Of a stretch of DNA of 64,000 bases, positions 34,681 through 42,648 are shown piece after piece (positions within the stretch are counted from its first letter, which is position 1; each line of letters begins with the position of its first letter). Source of the DNA: FEB-7 sp963698265. Its GTDB lineage: Bacteria > Pseudomonadota > Gammaproteobacteria > Burkholderiales > Usitatibacteraceae. Location: NCBI GenBank assembly GCA_963698265.1, contig CAVOQC010000004.1:186001-250000 (forward strand). The letters run 5' to 3'. A program made the translations under genes and the position numbers. Below the pieces are notes generated by a model. The model did no database searches, was not told the DNA's origin, and worked only from the letters and a program-made list of their open reading frames with translations.

Positions 34681-34711
34681 ATTTTAATAATCAGGGACTT
34701 GTGTGCACAAG
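34681..34711 (-). promoter_or_regulatory. Promoter of first receptor gene with operator-like inverted repeat on the -35
   Basis: On the minus strand TTGTGC (34710-34705) and TAAAAT (34686-34681), 18 bp apart, make a -35/-10 pair about 140 bp before the receptor ATG. An inverted repeat CTTGTG-N2-CACAAG (34698-34711) overlaps the -35 hexamer, the usual place for a repressor or dual regulator. The regulator is not identified. Confidence 0.5.
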
Positions 34712-34872
34712 GGCGGGCCGTGGGGCCGTTCGGACGCGACTGATCGCCGGATAATAGCGACAGTCTTGCCAAACATCCAACAATTTTCGATATTTTGTGG
34801 CGTTTCCGCAACGAGGTGGAAAGCCGTCCTTTCCTTCCCTCGGGGGGGGGAATAGGTCGGGACGGCAAAACA

Positions 34873-34900
34873 AAGCCCGCAGGCGTTAACCCGCGGGCTT
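34873..34900 (-). terminator. Rho-independent terminator of the S9 peptidase gene
   Basis: An 8-bp stem AAGCCCGC/GCGGGCTT with a 12-nt loop; on the minus strand it is followed by TTGTTTT. It lies 54 bp beyond the peptidase stop. Confidence 0.7.
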
Positions 34901-34953
34901 GGCTCGATACGCCCATCGGGCCCGGCAGCGCCGCCGGGCCGTGCAATCGAGGC

Positions 34954-37008
34954 CTACAGGCCCTTGGCGCCGCAGTCGCGAAGCAGGTAGTCCTCGATGT
35001 GGCGCAGCTGGTCGCCCATGATCTTGCGGGTCCATGCCGGACCGTGGGCATAGTCGGCGATCTCGTGGTAGACCACCGGCTGCTTGGAGCTCTTGGCCTT
35101 CGAAACGAACCAGTCCGACTGCACCAGCGGCACGACCTGGTCGCGGTCGCCGTGGTAGACCATGATCGGAATCTGGATGGCACTGGCGCGATCCACCGGA
35201 TTCAGGCCATCGACCGTCGGCGCCTGTCGCTCGCGGAAGAACGGGTTGGTATAGAACTGCGCCCAGATCTGCTTGATGTCGGAGACGCCGGCCCCGGCAA
35301 TGGCGCACTTGTAGTGTCCGTGGGGTCGAATGGAGGCGGCGAACGCGGAGTAGCCGCCGTAGGAGAACCCGAACATGGCGATCCGGCCGCGCTGCGCGAT
35401 GCCCTGTTCGATCATCCACTTGGCGCCGTCGTCCTTGTCGTCCTGCATCTTTTGGCCCCACTCGGCGTCGCCCTCCGTCCACAACTTGCGCCCCCATCCC
35501 TGCGACCCGCGGAACTGTGGCCGCAGTACGGCAAGGCACCTCGACGCCATGAGCGGCACCCACATCGAGCCATCGAAGTTCAGGGTGTCCCGGGACCAGG
35601 GGCCTCCGTGAGGATGCACGACCGCGGGCCAGGGTCCTGCCCCGCAGAGGTCCTTGTTCGGTGCGGTGACGAACGCGGGAATGTCCAGGCCGTCGCGGGC
35701 CTTGTAGTAGATGAGACGCGTCTTGCCCAGCGATTCCGGGTCGATGTCAGGATAGGCCTTCGAAAGCAGCATGAGCTTGCCGTCGCGCAACAGGTAGAAC
35801 TCCGGCGGGCGTGACGGGCCGCTCAGGCTCACGACGGCCGTCGAAAGGTCGGGTGTGGCGGCGGAAAGAACGAACGTCGCGTCCACGTCGTAGTCGATCT
35901 GGGCGCTCTGGCCGGTTGCGGGATCGACGATCGTCAGGGGCTGTGGGCGGAGGTTCAGCGCCTCCCGGATGGACTTCTCTATCGCCCGCGCCTTGGGCGC
36001 CGTCCACTGAATGTCAGCACCGCTGCCACGGGGCCCGTCGAAGCCGACGCCGAGGATCTCCCCGAAGGGGACGTCCCCGGCATTCTTGTAGCGATTGATC
36101 AATACCCGGGCCGCGTCGAAAAAACGGTGCTGGAAGAGGATCTCCTTGCGCTTGCGCGTCTCGACGTCGTATTCGTAGATGGCCGCCTTGTCCTGGCCGA
36201 CGTTGGTCACGAGGAACGCGGTGTTCGGATCCTTGGCGAAGCCCACGATCTGGACGACATCGCGGTTCTTCACGTAGGAGCGGAAGTGCTCGACCCACTT
36301 GCCGCTGCCGGGCTCCCGAATCTCCGCGGCGATGTAGGCGCCGGTTCCATCGACGTCCCCCCTCGTTCTGGCGCGCAGCTCCCCGTCGAGATCGGTGACG
36401 TAACCGGCGACCTTGTCATCGGAGCGCTGGATGCGCTCGGCGCGATTGCTGCGCACGTTCACCTTGAAGACATCGCCGGAGGTGGTGCCCACGTCGTTGA
36501 CCACCAGGATGTGATCGGGGTCGTTGGGCAGGGTGTCGAGCACGCCGGGGCTGGAGACGGCCTGCCGCTTTTCCGCGGCGCGGCTCATCGCGCGGCTCTG
36601 CGGCATCGGTTCGTTCCATTCCTTGCCGGCGAGGTCCGTAATGAAAAGCTTCGAGATGAACTGCTTCGCAAGCGTGTCGAGGCGCGAATCGTAGGGCTGC
36701 CACATCGTGACGGCCAGCAGGTCGTTCTTGATGAACTGCACGCCGGAGATTTTCATCCGGCTCGAGCCGATCGCCGTCGGCGTCTTGTCGAGCCCATCCG
36801 TCTTCCAGACGAGGATCACGCGATCCTCGCCACGGCCTTCCAGTGCCGCGATGTGCTTCCCGTCCGGAGAGACCGAGAAACTCGACAGCTTGGGATAGGC
36901 GGCCAGCTGCTCGATCGAGGGCGCCTTGGGCTTGGCGTGGGCCAGCCCCACGGCGAACGCGATGGCCAAAGTGGCGGTGAATCGAGTCCAGTGCGAAACG
37001 GTCAACAT
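34954..37008 (-). CDS. Exported S9-family prolyl-oligopeptidase-type serine peptidase
   Basis: The 684-residue protein has a signal peptide (cleavage near AHAKP), an N-terminal beta-propeller-like region to about residue 430 and a C-terminal alpha/beta-hydrolase domain. The catalytic triad is predicted as Ser549 in GFSYGGYSA, Asp623 in HGDRDQVVP and His655 in ADYAHGP. S9 enzymes cleave short peptides, often after proline, and act here in the periplasm or at the surface. The gene lies between two TonB-dependent receptor genes on the same strand. Capture of peptides by the receptors and trimming by this enzyme is a reasonable inference. Separate terminators flank it, so it is probably its own transcript. 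Confidence 0.92.
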   Translation of the reverse strand: MLTVSHWTRFTATLAIAFAVGLAHAKPKAPSIEQLAAYPKLSSFSVSPDGKHIAALEGRGEDRVILVWKTDGLDKTPTAIGSSRMKISGVQFIKNDLLAVTMWQPYDSRLDTLAKQFISKLFITDLAGKEWNEPMPQSRAMSRAAEKRQAVSSPGVLDTLPNDPDHILVVNDVGTTSGDVFKVNVRSNRAERIQRSDDKVAGYVTDLDGELRARTRGDVDGTGAYIAAEIREPGSGKWVEHFRSYVKNRDVVQIVGFAKDPNTAFLVTNVGQDKAAIYEYDVETRKRKEILFQHRFFDAARVLINRYKNAGDVPFGEILGVGFDGPRGSGADIQWTAPKARAIEKSIREALNLRPQPLTIVDPATGQSAQIDYDVDATFVLSAATPDLSTAVVSLSGPSRPPEFYLLRDGKLMLLSKAYPDIDPESLGKTRLIYYKARDGLDIPAFVTAPNKDLCGAGPWPAVVHPHGGPWSRDTLNFDGSMWVPLMASRCLAVLRPQFRGSQGWGRKLWTEGDAEWGQKMQDDKDDGAKWMIEQGIAQRGRIAMFGFSYGGYSAFAASIRPHGHYKCAIAGAGVSDIKQIWAQFYTNPFFRERQAPTVDGLNPVDRASAIQIPIMVYHGDRDQVVPLVQSDWFVSKAKSSKQPVVYHEIADYAHGPAWTRKIMGDQLRHIEDYLLRDCGAKGL

Positions 37009-37055
37009 GGCGTTTGGTCTCCTGCCGGGGCTTGATCCGCCGGCGAAAGTAAAAA

Positions 37056-37085
37056 CGCCACGTCACCCCGGGAGGTGACGTGGCG
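37056..37085 (-). terminator. Rho-independent terminator of the second receptor gene
   Basis: A perfect 12-bp stem CGCCACGTCACC/GGTGACGTGGCG with a 6-nt loop, followed on the minus strand by TTTTTAC. It lies 15 bp after the receptor stop, before the peptidase start. Confidence 0.92.
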
Positions 37086-37099
37086 CGTCCCTGCTTTGG

Positions 37100-40000
37100 C
37101 TAGAACGAGTGCTGGACGTTCACGAAGAACGATCGTCCGATGTAGTCGAACCCGCTGTACAAGGGTGCGTTGCCCCTGCGGTTGGCGAAGCCCTGCGAGA
37201 TGGGCGGCGGCGTCTTGTCGCCCACGTTGCGCACGCCCGCCGTGGCGGACCACTTGTCGCCCGTGTATTGCACCGAGAGGTTGTGCAGCGTGTAGCTGGG
37301 CGTCTCCATCTGGTAGGTGCTCGTATCCGGGTTCTCCCCGTAGTACTCGTAGCTGGACATCTTGTCGATCCATTCCATGCCGTAACGGAACCGCCAGCCC
37401 TTGTACCGGTAGGTCAGGTCGAGGTTGCCGGTCAGGTCCGGGGCGCCGATGATGCCGTTGAAGCTCTCCAGCGGGTCTTCGGGGAACAGCTTGTTCGCCT
37501 GCTCCTTGTACTTCGAGATGAGGCCGTTCACGGTGAGCTGGCCAGGACCCAGATTGCGGACATAGCGCAGCGTCACGTCGTAGCCTTTCACGATGTCGGT
37601 CGACAGGTTGACGTAGCTGTCGTTGATGGTCAGCGCGCGGTTGGTTCCCGCTACATCGCGCGTGACCAGCCGGCAGAAGCCGCCCGCGGCCCGGAAGCCC
37701 GTGTCGTTGTAGCACAGGCTGAGGATGGCGGAAGCGCCGGCGCGTGCCACGCCGTTGTCCACTTCGATGTCGTAGTGGTCGAACGCGAGGGACAGGTCGC
37801 CCCAGCCGGTGGGCAGCTCGGGCTGCAACACGAAGCCGAGGGTGACGTTCTTCGAGGTCTCCGCCTTGAGCCCGGCGTCGGCCCCGCCCACCGTGTTGAC
37901 CCGGACGGAGCTGGTCGACTGGAAGTCGGGCGCCAGGCCCTCGCTCGCGCAGTTCACCGCGCGGATCGACGTCGGGTCGCCCGCGCCCCAGTTGTTGCAG
38001 GGGTCGTTCTGGCTGCTCAGGAACCCGCTGGTGGAACCCAGGAACTGCTCGAAGAGCGCCGGAGCACGGTACGAAGTTCCCTGCGCGGCGCGGAACGAGA
38101 GCCACTTGACCGGCGTATAGAGCACGCCCATCTTGTACGTGGTGTCGCTGCCATAGGACTTGTAGTCGGTCCACCGGCCGGACAGGTTGACGACGAGTTC
38201 CTCGGCGCCCTTCATGCCCCTCAGCAGCGGAACCTCCACCTCGCCGTAGAGCTCCTTGACCGAGTCCTTGCCACGCGTGATGGCGGCGGACGAGAAGTTG
38301 TACACGTTGGCGGTCTGCATGTTGATCGACGGCGTGTCGTCGATCTTCGCTTCGCGCCACTCGAGGCCGATCGCACCGCGAACGTCCCCGTGGGCCAGCT
38401 CGAGGAGCTTGCCGTTCGCGTTCAGCGTGGCGGTCTTTTCGTCGTAATTGGTGTTGCCGGTGTCGGGCACGAAAGTCCAGTTCACCCAGTCCCGCGGAAG
38501 CGTGCCGCCGATGACGGCGGAGCTGAGCATCGGGGCGGGCACGCAACCATTGGCCGGGTTGCGGCACGTAAAGCCGCCGCTCCCGTTGCTCACCACGTCC
38601 ATGCTCTGGGCCAGGCGATCGGTCAGCCACTGCTCGAACGTGTAGCTCGCCTTCGACTTGGAGAAGCTCGCGTTGGCGTCGTACTTCCAGTTGGACCACG
38701 GCAGATCGCCGCGCAGGCCGCCCGTGATCTTGTGGTAGTTGAGGTCCTGCTCGCTGTCGTAATTGCCGAAGCCGATGAAGGCCCGGATCTGCAGCGGCTG
38801 CCCGTAGGTGAGAACAGTCGGCGCGCCCTGGAGGTTCGGGACACCGGCGAGGCCGGCGGGAATCAGCGGGCTGCCGCGCGCGTAGTCCAGCGACAGCTGC
38901 CGGTAGCCGACCTGGCTCGACTCGCGCTTGTGAAGCAGGGTCTCGAAATACGCCTCCGCGTTGCCCAGCGCCTTCACGTCGAGGGCGCCCTGCACGAAGG
39001 CCGTCCGCACCTTGACGGGCGAGATCAGCGACTGGTTCATCATCTTCGGATCGAAGGTGTCGCGGACGTTGATGCTGTTCGCGCCGCCACCCACGCCCTC
39101 GAATCCGACCAGCCCCGTGGTGACGCCTGAATTCGGCCGCCACCGGTTGAAGCTGGTGCCGACTGAACCGGCCGCGCCCACGGCCCCCGGGATGGTGCCG
39201 GTGCCGATCGTGTTGATCGTCACTCCGTTGTTGCCCGTGCCCGTGATGCCGTAGCACTTGGGCTTGCCCGTGAGCGGGTCGATGAACCCGAGGCTGTCCC
39301 ACTCGCCCGGGACGCCACCGGTAACGAGCCGGCGGTAATCGGTCTGGCAGGCCATCCATTCCCGGTCGCCCCACCGGATGTCATTGCGGTCGTATGCCTC
39401 GATGGACCCGCTGATGAACCCGCGGTCGCCGGTGTAGCCCATGGTCGCGGACAGGCGCTTCTCCTCGCCGCCGCCGGCCTCGGGGTTGTTGTACTGGGCC
39501 TCGAGGGTGACGCCCTCGATATTCTTGCGCGTGATGATGTTCACCACGCCCGCCACCGCGTCGGATCCGTAAATCGAGGAAGCGCCGTCCTTCAGGATCT
39601 CTATGCGGTCCACGACTGCGCTCGGAAGTACGTTCAGGTCGGCCGAGCCGACGGAGCCCCGGGAGCCGGCGGGGGAGACGCGGCGGCCGTTCAGCAGGAC
39701 CAGCGTACGGGTCGCGCCCAGGCCGCGCAGCGACAGCGTATTGGCGCCAGGACCCCCGTCGGTCACGAAGCCGCCGAACGCGTTGTTGATCTGGGCGGAT
39801 CCGGTCGTGACGGACGTGGACTGCAGGGCGGCCGTGGTGGAGTTGAAGCCGGAGAGCAGCGTCTCTTCCCGCGTGACCACCTGGATCGGCGAAGTCGAGT
39901 TGAAGGTGTCGCGGCGGATTCGCGAACCGGTGACCGTGATCTTCTCCACCGACTCGACTTCGAGCGTCACCCGGGAATCCACGCCCGCGGCCACGACGAC

Positions 40001-40258
40001 ATCGCGTGCGACGCCGTCGCTCGCCAGCTTGTAGGTACCGGGTGCCAGCTTCGAGAATGAAAAGGAACCGTCCGGCTGTGCCTTGGCCTGCGTCGTCGTC
40101 CCCGAGGGGCTGGTCAACGTGACGCTCGCCCCCGCTTTGGCCTTGCCCAGGATGCTCCCGTCGGCGCCCTGCGCGTGCACCACGCCCGCGATGCACATGC
40201 CGATGGCTACTGAAATCGCGGTGCGGCGGAAGACCGCAGCGGCGCTTTGCTTCTTCAT
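37100..40258 (-). CDS. TonB-dependent outer membrane receptor with N-terminal carboxypeptidase-regulatory-like domain (second)
   Basis: The 1052-residue protein has a signal peptide ending near GVVHAQG, a beta-sandwich domain of the carboxypeptidase-regulatory type (about residues 30-105, with PDGSFSFSKLAPGTYKL), a TonB-box-like VEKITVTGSRI, a plug with GLGATRTLVLLNGRR and GASSIYGSDAVAGVVNI, and a large beta-barrel ending in VQHSF. This is the Oar-like layout. ATG 40258 begins the signal peptide; the frame extends 17 codons upstream. The receptor differs clearly from the other one in this cluster, so the two are not a recent duplication. Ligand unknown; peptide or polysaccharide are options. 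Confidence 0.92.
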   Translation of the reverse strand: MKKQSAAAVFRRTAISVAIGMCIAGVVHAQGADGSILGKAKAGASVTLTSPSGTTTQAKAQPDGSFSFSKLAPGTYKLASDGVARDVVVAAGVDSRVTLEVESVEKITVTGSRIRRDTFNSTSPIQVVTREETLLSGFNSTTAALQSTSVTTGSAQINNAFGGFVTDGGPGANTLSLRGLGATRTLVLLNGRRVSPAGSRGSVGSADLNVLPSAVVDRIEILKDGASSIYGSDAVAGVVNIITRKNIEGVTLEAQYNNPEAGGGEEKRLSATMGYTGDRGFISGSIEAYDRNDIRWGDREWMACQTDYRRLVTGGVPGEWDSLGFIDPLTGKPKCYGITGTGNNGVTINTIGTGTIPGAVGAAGSVGTSFNRWRPNSGVTTGLVGFEGVGGGANSINVRDTFDPKMMNQSLISPVKVRTAFVQGALDVKALGNAEAYFETLLHKRESSQVGYRQLSLDYARGSPLIPAGLAGVPNLQGAPTVLTYGQPLQIRAFIGFGNYDSEQDLNYHKITGGLRGDLPWSNWKYDANASFSKSKASYTFEQWLTDRLAQSMDVVSNGSGGFTCRNPANGCVPAPMLSSAVIGGTLPRDWVNWTFVPDTGNTNYDEKTATLNANGKLLELAHGDVRGAIGLEWREAKIDDTPSINMQTANVYNFSSAAITRGKDSVKELYGEVEVPLLRGMKGAEELVVNLSGRWTDYKSYGSDTTYKMGVLYTPVKWLSFRAAQGTSYRAPALFEQFLGSTSGFLSSQNDPCNNWGAGDPTSIRAVNCASEGLAPDFQSTSSVRVNTVGGADAGLKAETSKNVTLGFVLQPELPTGWGDLSLAFDHYDIEVDNGVARAGASAILSLCYNDTGFRAAGGFCRLVTRDVAGTNRALTINDSYVNLSTDIVKGYDVTLRYVRNLGPGQLTVNGLISKYKEQANKLFPEDPLESFNGIIGAPDLTGNLDLTYRYKGWRFRYGMEWIDKMSSYEYYGENPDTSTYQMETPSYTLHNLSVQYTGDKWSATAGVRNVGDKTPPPISQGFANRRGNAPLYSGFDYIGRSFFVNVQHSF

Positions 40259-40375
40259 GGCGATTGCCCTTTCATGGGTTTCGATCTGGTGCCGGACACC
40301 GGCTCGCAATCGGACCCGTCTGATCGAACCACCCCGTCGGGTCCCGCGCCGCCTCCCTTGCCCGGCTGCGAGTGG

Positions 40376-40381
40376 ATTCTA
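40376..40381 (-). promoter_or_regulatory. Candidate -10 element of the second receptor gene
   Basis: TAGAAT on the minus strand lies about 118 bp ahead of the receptor ATG. The -35 region 17-19 bp away is poor (TTCACA-like), which fits an activator-dependent promoter, and the tandem repeat at 40408-40447 lies directly upstream of it. Confidence 0.4.
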
Positions 40382-40407
40382 ACGAACAAATCAGGGGATT
40401 GTGAAAC

Positions 40408-40447
40408 TTCGTTGCTGTTTGCCCGGTTTCGTTGCTGTTTGCGCGGT
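40408..40447. repeat. Tandem 20-bp direct repeat upstream of the second receptor gene
   Basis: Two adjoining copies of TTCGTTGCTGTTTGCCCGGT (40408-40427 and 40428-40447) differ at one base. The 20-bp period is about two helical turns, so a protein would bind both copies on the same face. Relative to the candidate -10 the repeat covers about -39 to -78, typical for an activator. Confidence 0.75.
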
Positions 40448-40656
40448 TGTGCGGATTTCAGGGGCATGGGGGCGGAGTCGAAAGGAGAGCAGCCCTCGCG
40501 ACGGTGGCCATGAGCTCCTTCTTTCAAAGGACATTTCGGAAGGGGCCATGCGCACGGCAAGCCGCGGGTTCCACGTGCCCCGCCACGGCGTCGGGCCGCT
40601 TTCGGGATATCCGGCGAACGCGAGTTCTGCTATACTTTCGCGGTTTCGATAAACAG

Positions 40657-40678
40657 ATGGGCGGCAGCGCCCATTTTT
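40657..40678 (+). terminator. Attenuator-like hairpin in the rimP leader
   Basis: ATGGGCG-GCAG-CGCCCAT is a perfect 7-bp stem with a 4-nt loop, followed by TTTT. It lies just after an extended -10 promoter (TGC-TATACT ending at 40636) and 6 bp before the GTG of rimP. A terminator between promoter and first gene implies controlled readthrough. Premature terminators ahead of rimP have been reported in other Proteobacteria. Confidence 0.7.
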
Positions 40679-40683
40679 CGTTT

Positions 40684-41121
40684 GTGAAACCGATTCTCGG
40701 CAGTGAAGACTGGTTGGAGGCGACCCTCGGATCCCTGGGCTACGAGCTCGTCGATCTCGAGGTTTCGAGGAGCAGGCTGGTGCGTGTCTTCATAGACAAG
40801 CCCGGCGGGATCTCGGTGGACGATTGCGCGATGGTGAGCCATCACCTGACTCGCGTCTTCGAGGTCGAGGGGTTCGAATACGAGCGCCTGGAGGTGTCGT
40901 CTCCGGGGCTGGACCGCCCCCTCAAGCGCCTCGGGGACTTCGAGCGGTTCGCGGGCAGGGATGCCACGGTTCGCCTGAAGCTGCCGCGCGAAGGCAGGCG
41001 GCGCCTGGAAGGGCGGATCGCGGGAGTCGAGGGTGGTTCGGTCCTCATCGATGTGGAAGGGAAGCGCTGGTCGGTCGCGATGACGGACATCGACCGGGCC
41101 CGGCTTGTGCCGGACGTCTGA
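40684..41121 (+). CDS. rimP: Ribosome maturation factor RimP
   Basis: The 145-residue protein has the two RimP domains: an N-terminal alpha/beta part with SLGYELVDLEVSRSRLVRVFIDKPGGI and VDDCAMVSHHLTRVFEVE, the hallmark EVSSPGLDRPLKRLGDFERF, and a C-terminal SH3-like barrel. It assists 30S subunit maturation. GTG at 40684 was chosen because the upstream ATG at 40657 lies inside the terminator hairpin. It heads the conserved rimP-nusA-infB-rbfA-truB-rpsO-pnp set. Confidence 0.94.
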   Translation: MKPILGSEDWLEATLGSLGYELVDLEVSRSRLVRVFIDKPGGISVDDCAMVSHHLTRVFEVEGFEYERLEVSSPGLDRPLKRLGDFERFAGRDATVRLKLPREGRRRLEGRIAGVEGGSVLIDVEGKRWSVAMTDIDRARLVPDV

Positions 41122-41138
41122 AGCTGGAGGTGGTGGAG

Positions 41139-42626
41139 ATGACGAAGGAAATCCTGTTGCTGGTCGATGCGCTGTCGCGCGAGAAGAACGTCCCGAGGGA
41201 CGTGGTCTTCCTCGCACTCGAGATGGCGCTCGCCTCGGCCACGAAGAAGCGGTTCAAGGACGAGGTCGATGTCCGGGTCGAGATCGACCGCGAATCGGGC
41301 GAGTACCGGGCGTTCCGCCGCTGGACGGTGGTGCTGGACGAGGACCATGAAGAGCCCGCCCACCAGGTCGCGATCACCGATGCGCTCGCGGAGAACGCCG
41401 AAGCCAAGCTGGGCGATGTCTTCGAGGAGCCACTGGAGCCGGAGACTTTCGGCCGGATCGGCGCCCAGGCTGCCAAGCAGGTGATCCTGCAGAAGATCCG
41501 CGACGCCGAGCGCGAGCAGATCCTCAACGATTTCCTCGAGCGCGGCGAATCGCTCGTCACGGGGACGGTGAAACGCGCCGAGCGCGGCAATCTCATCGTC
41601 GAATCCGGCCGCGTGGAGGCCCTGCTGCCGCGCGATCACCTGATTCCCAAGGAGAACCTGCGCGTGGGCGACCGCGTGCGGGCCTACATCGACAAGATCG
41701 ACCGCCAGGCGAGGGGGCCGCAGTTGATCCTTTCGCGCATCGTGCCGGATTTCCTCGTGAAGCTCTTCGAGCTCGAGGTACCGGAAATCGAGGAAAACCT
41801 CCTCGAGATCAAGGCGGCGGCCCGCGACCCGGGCCTTCGCGCAAAGATCGCCGTCAAGTCGAACGACCCCCGCATCGATCCGGTGGGCACCTGCGTGGGC
41901 ATGCGCGGCTCGAGGGTCCAGGCAGTCACCCAGGAACTCGCGGGGGAGCGCGTCGACATCATCCTCTGGTCGGCGGACCCGGCGCAGTTCGTGATCAACG
42001 CGCTGGCGCCGGCCGAAGTGAGCTCCATCGTCGTGGACGAGGAGCGCCATTCGATGGACGTCGTTGTGGAGGAAGACCAGCAGGCCATCGCGATCGGCAA
42101 GCTCGGGCAGAACGTGAAGCTCGCCTCCCAGCTCACGGGGTGGGAACTCAACATCATGACCGTCGAACAGCGCCAGGAAAAGGCAGGGGCGGAGACCGAG
42201 TCCCTGCGCGCGCTGTTCATGGAAAAGCTCGACGTGGACGAGGAAGTCGCCGACATCCTCGTGGGCGAGGGCTTCACCTCGCTCGACGAGGTTGCCTACG
42301 TGCCGATCAACGAGATGCTCGAGATCGAGTCCTTCGACGAGGAGACGGTCAACGAGCTTCGCCGGCGCGCGAGGAACACCCTGCTCACCGAGGAACTCCA
42401 GCGAGAGGAGACGGTGGAAGACGCCGCTGGGAGCCTCGAGAGCATGGATGGCATGGACGCGCAGACCGCCCGCACGCTCGCCTCGAAGGGCATCACCACG
42501 ATGGATGCGCTCGCCGACCTCGATACCGAGGAGCTCACCGAGCTCACGGGGATGGAGGCCGACCGGGCCAGCCAACTCATCATGACGGCGCGCGCGCCGT
42601 GGTTCAAGGAGCCGGCGCAGGCCTGA
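41139..42626 (+). CDS. nusA: Transcription termination/antitermination factor NusA
   Basis: The 495-residue protein has the N-terminal polymerase-binding domain, an S1 domain (about 135-200), KH1 and KH2 (about 205-345, with VGTCVGMRGSRVQAVTQEL and AIGKLGQNVKLASQL), and two C-terminal acidic repeats of the long proteobacterial form. NusA affects pausing, termination and antitermination. It starts 17 bp after rimP, with GGTGGAG before the ATG. Confidence 0.97.
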   Translation: MTKEILLLVDALSREKNVPRDVVFLALEMALASATKKRFKDEVDVRVEIDRESGEYRAFRRWTVVLDEDHEEPAHQVAITDALAENAEAKLGDVFEEPLEPETFGRIGAQAAKQVILQKIRDAEREQILNDFLERGESLVTGTVKRAERGNLIVESGRVEALLPRDHLIPKENLRVGDRVRAYIDKIDRQARGPQLILSRIVPDFLVKLFELEVPEIEENLLEIKAAARDPGLRAKIAVKSNDPRIDPVGTCVGMRGSRVQAVTQELAGERVDIILWSADPAQFVINALAPAEVSSIVVDEERHSMDVVVEEDQQAIAIGKLGQNVKLASQLTGWELNIMTVEQRQEKAGAETESLRALFMEKLDVDEEVADILVGEGFTSLDEVAYVPINEMLEIESFDEETVNELRRRARNTLLTEELQREETVEDAAGSLESMDGMDAQTARTLASKGITTMDALADLDTEELTELTGMEADRASQLIMTARAPWFKEPAQA

Positions 42627-42648
42627 TCGCCGCCCGGAGAGAATGCCC

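Larger units (their letters stand above)
34543..34953. other. 411-bp intergenic region between receptor and peptidase genes
   Basis: No gene was seen. The part next to the receptor (34660-34720) is unusually A+T-rich for this DNA and holds its promoter and an inverted repeat. The part next to the peptidase holds its terminator (34873-34900), a separated inverted repeat GCCGTCC/GGACGGC (34823-34829 and 34860-34866) and a nine-G tract at 34842-34850. Confidence 0.7.
40259..40683. other. 425-bp divergent region between the second receptor and rimP
   Basis: No convincing gene lies here, though short open frames exist. On the minus strand it carries the receptor promoter and an activator-like tandem repeat (40376-40447). 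On the plus strand it carries an extended -10 promoter (TGC-TATACT, 40628-40636) and a terminator-like hairpin ahead of rimP. The stretch 40450-40620 has nothing I can name. Confidence 0.7.

Noticed and set aside
40401..40652. Possible small gene of 83 codons ahead of rimP
   Set aside because: Overlaps the tandem repeat and promoter, has no ribosome site and no recognisable protein pattern.
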